From Eunapius fragilis (Eukaryota > Porifera > Demospongiae > Spongillida > Spongillidae): a DNA stretch of 64,000 nt. The stretch lies in assembly GCA_963681505.1 (NCBI GenBank), contig OY811977.1:1505171-1569170 (forward strand). The letters are read 5' to 3'. The notes beneath the pieces were generated by a model, which saw only the letters and a list, made by a program, of their open reading frames with translations, was not told the origin of the DNA and did not search any database. Position 1 is the first letter of the stretch; each line of letters starts with the position of its first letter. Position numbers and translations under genes: made by a program. Of this stretch, positions 57,701 through 64,000 are shown piece by piece.

Positions 57701-60700
57701 GAGTCAGAATTGAATGCTTTACCTGAAGTGTATTTTGACGAAGAGATTGGAACATCCAGCTTGACATCATTAAACATTTCCCACAACAGCTTCACCGCGT
57801 TTCCCGAGGAACTGCCGTGCCTGGCTGCAAACCTGCAACGCTTAAATATGTCCCACAATTACATCAAGTGCGTGAACCTTGTTCACGGGCTGCCTCCCAA
57901 TGTTGTATCTGTCCATCTGGACCACAACCTCATTGAAGATATGTTGGCACCTGAGCCACAAGCTGTTCGACGTTGCTCCTCCCTGCGCACACTGCTACGG
58001 CAAATACCTTTAGACTGCTGCACCCACACTGCTCACAATCAACTGAAGTCACTTGCAAACCTCATGCTTGGCCACAACAAACTGAAGGATTTTATAGCTG
58101 CTGATCTTGATAATTGCACCAATATTGATATAGAAAGCATAGCGATTTACTCTGTGATCATTCCGTTTCCGCAACTGTTGGTCCTGTCGCTGGAACACAA
58201 CGAACTTACTTCTGTCCCATCAGGCATACTGAGCTTGACCTCCCTGAACTCCCTTAACCTGGCTCACAACACGGGAATTGTCACCCTGCCGAGCAAGCTG
58301 GGATTTCTCCCACTTTACATTTTAAACCTGGAGGGCTTGTCACTGTCAGGAATTCCAATGAACCTTGTAGAAAAGCTGTCATCCAAGTACCTCCTAAACT
58401 ACCTCAAAGGAATTGTTCAAGGGTTAGTAAGCGTCAAACGTCTATGTCAAAAAAAAAATAATTCTTCTCTCCACTTCCTCCCCTTATCTCTCCACTTCCT
58501 CCCCTTATCTCTCCACTTCCTCCCCTTATCTCTCCACTTCCCCTTATCTCTCCACTTCCTCCCCTTATCTTCTTCTCCTCACCCTTATCTTCTTCCCCTC
58601 ACCCTTTAGAAAAGAGACTTTTCGCCACATGAAGCTGATGTTAGTGGGATCAGCAAATGCTGGTAAAACAACTCTGCTCCTTCAACTTACGAAGAAAGGA
58701 AGAATGGTTCACCAAAGGGCAGTTCAGGTGGGGATTAATGGACTGCCCTTGTCTACTGTGGGTGTTGAGCTAGGTCAGTGGGAATATTCAAGGAAGAGAA
58801 ACCCAAAGGTTACTTTCATGACGTGGGACTTTGGAGGTCAGGTAGGCATGAATCTTTCGCATTAATTGTCACATGTTTCAAATTTGTCTTTAAAATTTAG
58901 CATAGTCCCAACAAATTAAGTAAAAGACAATTATTTTGAACCACCACTCACATGCACTTGTATCAAAAGGTGCAAGTGGCTAATGTGATTTTTATTCTGA
59001 CTGAGGTTTAATTGATTATTCATATGGTGTCTGGTTTATCCATGCGGTTGTCATGTGTTAAGTGTTGGAGCAACAGACTGTCATCTTTCACTGTAGGAAG
59101 AATACTATGCCACTCATCAGTGCTTTATTTCACATCGTTCACTTTATCTGGTGGTGTGGGATGTGAGAGAAGGAGAAGAGGGGCTAAGAAACATTAAGCC
59201 CTGGCTGGAGAATATTGAGGTTTGATACTTCAAGCTAGCATTGGTCGCCACAAGCAGTTTTCTTTTTCTTTTATAGGCCAGGGCACCAAATGCTCCAGTA
59301 ATAGTGGTTGGGACTCATGCTGATTGCATTGAAAATACTTCTGCTCTTGAAGAGGCCTTCAAGAAGTTGTATATAGAATACAACACAAGCAGCTTTGCTT
59401 ATCCTAAGGTCCAACCACATTGCTTCTTTGTGAACAGTTTCAGTTCCTCTGACATGAGACAACTGAGAAAGTATATTTACCTATTTACAAGAACATACAG
59501 AAGCCCAGGTTAGAACTGTCATTAAACCTTCATGTATTGTGTGGCCTATTTGGATGTACATGTGTGTGCGTGCATATGTGTGGGTGTATCTTGTGCAGTG
59601 TCCTTGTTTAATCCTTGTGCAGGGGCAAGGAGTGATGCACCACCACTACTTGATGAACCTATTCCATCATATTACATGACAGTGCTAAAAATCATACAAT
59701 CTATGACTGTGAGATGCAGCAAGCAGAACACCATGCCTATCTTCACCAGGAATGAATACATGTATGTTAAAAATGCTTATGTATTTTGCAATAAAGGCAT
59801 GGGCACACATTCACTCAAAAATGCATGTGGGAACCAAATGTGCTTCATTGTTGAAAGGAATGGTTTCTGTGGCTCATTTCTTCATTCCGTTGATTTTTTT
59901 TTTTGACAGTTTATATTTTGGGTGTTAAAAGTCGTCAACATTTGGACGGCATGTTTATGTAGCATTCTATAGTTTTAAAATCCAGATAGATTTGCATATT
60001 ACCTACAGTGCATTCTACAATAGCATTATCGCTATCCCAACCCCTCTACTAATGTCTGGAGATATTTTTAAAATGCCAAAAAAAAAACACAAAACTAGAT
60101 GTGCTTGTGAATTGTGGTCAGATACTCAACACATGTGTGCTTTGGCAGGAAGGAAGTGTTCCAATGTGGATATGCTGGTACTGCTCAAGAGATAGTGGAA
60201 GCCACCAGTTTCTGGCATGACAATGGTGAGATTGAGACAACATGTGCAGCTGTAGATGATGACTTAAACATATAATGATCCTTCAGGCATCATCCTTCAT
60301 CACAAAGGAGTCACTATGGATGAGTTGTATTGTATTGATCCCCAATGGCTGTGTGCAGTAATGGCAAATGTGATTACAGTGCAGGAGAGGAACCCATTTC
60401 AGAAAAATGGTATTGCCAGTTTGTATCTGTGGTACATTTAAATATGAAACAGGACATGGTTAAAATGTCTCACTTTACTATGTTAGTTGTTCAATAATAT
60501 TTTGTTATATATGGGACAGTGTCCAGCAAAATCACCACTTCAAAATTTTCATGATAAGCAAAAGAAAAGTAACGCTTGCATTGAAATGTATGGCTAATTA
60601 AAAAATTCAGTGCCTTTTAAATTTTATGATGGATAGCCCAATTTTGGATGTGTAATGACCATTTGATAGTGGCTCTTCTTTGCAGTTCACAATAAATTTG

Positions 60701-63700
60701 AAAACTTGAAAAACTACCCAGAAATGTAATTTTGCTGGACACAGTCTCAATATTGTTACATTGTACTAGTCTTTTTCCCCTCAGATATTACCACATCATA
60801 TATTTACTTGATGTTCAAAATAGTCAAGAAATACATATATTTCACACAGGGCTTTTTAATGGAGCTAGTCAGCACTATTTATGTTCCCCTCATAGTCACA
60901 TATAGGTCATTGCGTAAGCAAATCCAAATTTTATGTTATTGTATACATATTGATCAGCAGTCATCTGGTACTGGTTTATTGATTTGCTGTTGCACAACAA
61001 CTTGAGTTTAAATTGAATCTATACGTGTTGCTGAATGAGAATATTACATAAACACACAAGCAAAGTTAAACACATACTCTAGACAGAATGGCCCTTGAGT
61101 TGGCTCTGATCAGGGTCAAATTCAATCTACCGTAGATCTGGTTTATTGTGATGGACTTGAACCTATAATTACTTTTTTCTTTTTCTTTTACAGGATTTAT
61201 GCAGGTTGAAGACTTTGTTGCGCTGTTCAAGGTGGGCTCAAAGCAGTCCATCAACGCAGTCATCAGCATCATGCAGAGCTTTGAGGTCATCCTCCTCCTG
61301 GACCAACAGTCCATCCTCATCCCCTCACTTATGTCACAGCAAAGGGAAAACGCATGTGCGATCACTCGGGATGCTTTCGGTCGCCTTTCCATGCAGAGCA
61401 CAATCGACCGCCTCGCGGTTCCCATAGCCACTCAGACACATCACGTTCTGTCGAGGCACTACATCCTCCCTTTCGTCCCCAACGGGTTCTTCACTCGCCT
61501 GATTTCTCGCATCTGCACCTCCCCGCTGATCATTGCGCAATGTGAAGGCGTATTTGGAGGGCGTAATCCGCGGTGGCGCTGCTGGAGGGGAGGGGTGTGT
61601 CTGGTCTGCAACGATACCGAAGTCCTCAAGATTGTCCCCGCCACCTACCCGCTCCCGGGCACCGATGCGACGTTCGCGGTCACAGGTTCAGGTCGCGAGC
61701 TGGTGGAGAAGCATAGTGGCATTGTCGTCACGGCGACCCCGCTGCTGCCAAGCCTGGTTGTCGGGTCGACCTCCGACTCCTACGCTCGCGCGCGCGAGGC
61801 CACGTGGCTACTCCAGCAAGCCATCGACCACATTGACTCGATATTTGCAGACTGGTACGTGGCGTTCGGCCGAAGGAGAGGCTTCGAACTGGCCATGATA
61901 CTTCAAGGGGTACCCTGCGACAGGTGCGAGGGGGAACGACACACTGCTGATGCTGCTCAGCAAAAAGGGACACCGGATATTTGTGGCGCTGACGTGCCAG
62001 CCCAGGAACATGTCAAGGTCGAGAAGAGCTACTTCTTGTTCCCGTCATCCTTTTGTGCTCACATGGTGGCTACGAAGCAAGACCTGCAGTGCCCCCTTCA
62101 TGGGAGAGTTAGTGTATCCAACATTGCTCCTGACCTGGTGAGCAGAAAATGTTCCCCTTGCTTTTTAAAATATACTCGTCTACCCTGAGGGGCCATTCAT
62201 AAATTACGTCACGTTGAAGGGGGGGTATCTGCCAGTGTGACAATGTATACATCAGTATGGGATAATGTATGACGAAGAGGGGGGAGGGGGGGGGGGGTCC
62301 ATAATGGTTAAAGCGCGACCTTCTTGCATTGTTGTTACTGCAACCTTCCTTGTTTTCCGCTGTAGGTTTTTAGAGATCTCCCACAGTCTATGACTTACAG
62401 TGCTAAAGATGTCTTGACCACTTCATTCCTTGGAAAGGGAAGCTACGGTGCCGTTTTCTCTGGCACCATTAGCACAAATGTAATGAATATGTCTCCAATT
62501 AATGCACATCATGTTATTTTTGTCCCCCCCCTCCCCCCTTCTCTATAGGCTCAAAGAGTTGCTATAAAAATGTACGTTGCGGAGGACCCCTTTGCTGCCG
62601 TTGAGATTGCAGCGTGGGAAACATATTTGCAAGCCAGCAGAGAGGCGAGGGTGATATCCAGGCTGGTTCATGACAACATCCTTGGTCTGGTGGGCGTTGC
62701 CATTGCACCCCTGATGCTCCTGCTGGAGCTGGCTCCACTAGGTGACCTCAAAGCATGCGTAGAGAGGTTCCAACAGGCAAATGTGAAACTGAATGTTTGG
62801 ACCCTGAATTCCACGTTGATACAGGTGGGGTTTTGTAGACTGAATTAGGGGGAGGGGGAGGGAGAAAGGCTACTACTGCTGTCTCAAAAAGCATAACTTC
62901 CTCAGATGATGTGGTCTTGAATATCACTTGTATAGGCCAGGTGTCCCACAATTATCTGATGGTATTAAGCCACAGAGTAGCTCCATAACTGATAATTGTA
63001 GTCAAAAGGTCAATTAAGCTAAAATAAATTACAATGCAAAAGCAATCAATGGATGACTAAAGTTAGGTTGGTGCCCAAATTGTATTAAGAACCCCTGAAT
63101 GAATGCCAAATAACCACTAATTTCTATTTGGCTATCAACATCAATTTATGTCTGCCAATAACTAGGGTTGATTTCAAAATGTCAAACCTTTTTAGAAAGC
63201 CTTGTGTTTGATTCTCCTGAGTTTTATATATCTCATATTTTTCCCAGGAATGCTGTTAGAATACTTAACCACGTATCATTACCAGTTAATTAACTATTTG
63301 GCTAATGTTTAAACAGGTTGATGTGAACTAGGTCACACTGCTGACAGTTAGGTGCAACTCCTTTATCTCACTCCAACAGGTTACAAAGGCTCTTGAATTT
63401 ATCCATTCACAAAGGATTGTATTTCGGGACCTAAAACCAGGAAACATACTAGTCTGGAAGTTCCCACTTCCTGAAAACCAATGGAATTCAGATTCGGCAG
63501 TTTACGTTAAGCTTGCCGACTATGGGATATGTCAGCAGTACACTCCTCAGGGTGTGAGAGGGGTGGAAGGCACGCCTCCATATCTACCACCCGAGGTGCT
63601 TCTTCATGGTGGTCAGCAGAGCCAGAACACAAAGCTAGATGTCTACTCCTTTGGAATGCTCATGTACTATCTGTTCACATTTGAAAATCCTTTCTATGAT

Positions 63701-64000
63701 GAGACCAAGCCAATCAGTTCCTTACTTGAAATGGGAAAGCGACCCTCTTTATCATTCAAGGTAAGCTTCTACCTCCAACACTTACATCCAAGTTCATAGT
63801 TCATACCACCAGCAGTACCATATATAGTCCAGACAGGCGTAGTTCTGGGGTAAACAGGATGCTTGTATGCAAAAAAAGAAATGCAATTTTGATTGTATCC
63901 TGTTTACCCCTGAACCCCACACATCAGTAGCTGCCAGTGCACCATATTCATATATTATATATATCTGTCGTTATACCACCAGCAATGCCCTCCCTCCCTC
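54769..64000 (+). CDS. LRRK-like Roco protein kinase, paralogue C (3' end outside window)
   Basis: Exons seen: 54769-54799, 54993-55024, 55073-55139, 55206-55244, 55674-55803, 56005-58422, 58610-58841, 59097-59219, 59277-59508, 59623-59761, 60149-60225, 60287-60409, 61194-62137, 62366-62479, 62549-62824, 63380-63760 and 63983 to the window end. Phases match genes A and B throughout. Ankyrin repeats, LRRs, Roc, COR and kinase are present; the propeller lies beyond 64000. The start is uncertain. ATG 54769 gives MEECVGTKQN, but the open frame extends upstream without ATG through GVAPT, a motif also found in gene B's first exon, so an upstream exon may exist. The COR exon (61360-62000) is much more GC-rich than its A and B counterparts. 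The kinase N-lobe has diverged (GKGSYG, VAIKMY) while the C-lobe is nearly identical to A and B. Confidence 0.88.
55336..55470. mobile_element. Palindromic MITE-like element in intron 4 of LRRK-like gene C
   Basis: CGGATCCAGAGGGGGGG near 55341 is mirrored by CCCCCCTCTGGATCCG ending near 55461. Between them ATTCACAATTAATTTTCACC is mirrored by GGTGAAAATGAATTGTGAAT. A degenerate half-copy appears at about 40185-40262 upstream of gene B. Confidence 0.65.
58455..58600. repeat. Approximately 21-bp pyrimidine tandem repeat, intron 6 of LRRK-like gene C
   Basis: Copies of CTCTCCACTTCCTCCCCTTA, about six, filling the 187-bp intron before the P-loop exon. The corresponding introns in A and B are short (51 and 69 bp) and lack it. 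Confidence 0.88.
58610..59508 (+). other. Roc GTPase domain of LRRK-like gene C
   Basis: P-loop GSANAGKT, DFGGQ followed by EEYYATHQCF, and THAD are intact. The first exon is 3 bp shorter than in A and B because the loop before the G3 strand is one residue shorter. The exon start is shared with gene B at DNA level. The second exon and the following intron (59217-59286) are shared with gene A. Confidence 0.9.
60513..60748. mobile_element. MITE-like element in intron 12 of LRRK-like gene C
   Basis: Terminal inverted repeats GTGTCCAGCAAAAT at about 60520 and its complement ending near 60743, extended by GGGACA/TGTCTC-like ends. Internal blocks (ATGATGGATAG, GAAAACTTGAAAAA) resemble the family-1 repeat at 23120 and 46475, so they may be distant relatives. 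Confidence 0.55.
62366..63760 (+). other. Kinase catalytic core of LRRK-like gene C
   Basis: Glycine loop GKGSYG (62366-62479), Lys in VAIKMY (62549-62824), FRDLKPGN, DYG and GTPPYLPPE in 63380-63760. The N-lobe differs from A and B at many positions (for example VAEDPFAAVEIAAWETYLQ). Identity becomes nearly complete from LVHDNILGLVGV onward. Confidence 0.86.
63843..63914. repeat. 72-bp inverted repeat in intron 16 of LRRK-like gene C
   Basis: TTCTGGGGTAAACAGGAT at 63843-63860 pairs with its near-complement at 63897-63914 across a 36-base loop. It is absent from the equivalent intron of gene A, which is otherwise identical up to about 36800. It therefore looks like an insertion after the duplication. 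Confidence 0.65.

Overview
The window looks like a contig from an intron-rich, non-vertebrate metazoan. A sponge or similarly early-branching marine invertebrate is my guess, not a demonstrated assignment. The coding exons are clear, introns follow GT-AG rules, and introns and intergenic DNA are full of microsatellites, minisatellites and small inverted-repeat transposons. There is one 200-base run of N. No prokaryotic operon, rRNA, tRNA or CRISPR was seen.

Left third: positions 1-1.8 kb are repeats. A minus-strand gene of unidentified function (about 4832 down to at least 1821) is head-to-head with a plus-strand gene for condensin-II subunit D3 (NCAPD3, 4910-25530, 34 recognised exons). Only about 77 bases separate the two proposed start codons, and that gap holds an E-box and an E2F-like site. 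The assembly gap at 14847-15046 has removed roughly 70 codons of NCAPD3. Several NCAPD3 introns are filled by minisatellites, and at least two or three of these arrays include the 5' splice site in their repeat unit.

Right two thirds: three tandem, same-strand paralogues of the LRRK/Roco family. Each encodes an N-terminal helical segment, ankyrin repeats, leucine-rich repeats, a Roc GTPase, a COR domain, an LRRK-type (DYG) kinase and a C-terminal beta-propeller. They are gene A (26417-39715, about 2232 aa), gene B (40409-53815, about 2308 aa) and gene C (about 54769 to beyond the window end). The 20-exon structure and intron phases of A and B match exon by exon; C matches through exon 16 and its 17th exon is cut by the window edge. 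The paralogues are mosaics. Different pairs are nearly identical in different segments, including some introns, which suggests recurrent gene conversion. The kinase core is nearly identical in all three, while the N-terminus, parts of COR and the propeller have diverged. This suggests a shared GTPase/kinase output fed by diversifying input and scaffold domains.

Transposons: an hAT-type element with a diagnostic 8-bp target duplication lies in intron 2 of gene A. A roughly 770-bp foldback element with TA-flanked ends, a roughly 200-bp near-perfect palindrome and several small MITE-like elements sit in other introns. One MITE family has a copy in NCAPD3 and another in LRRK gene B.
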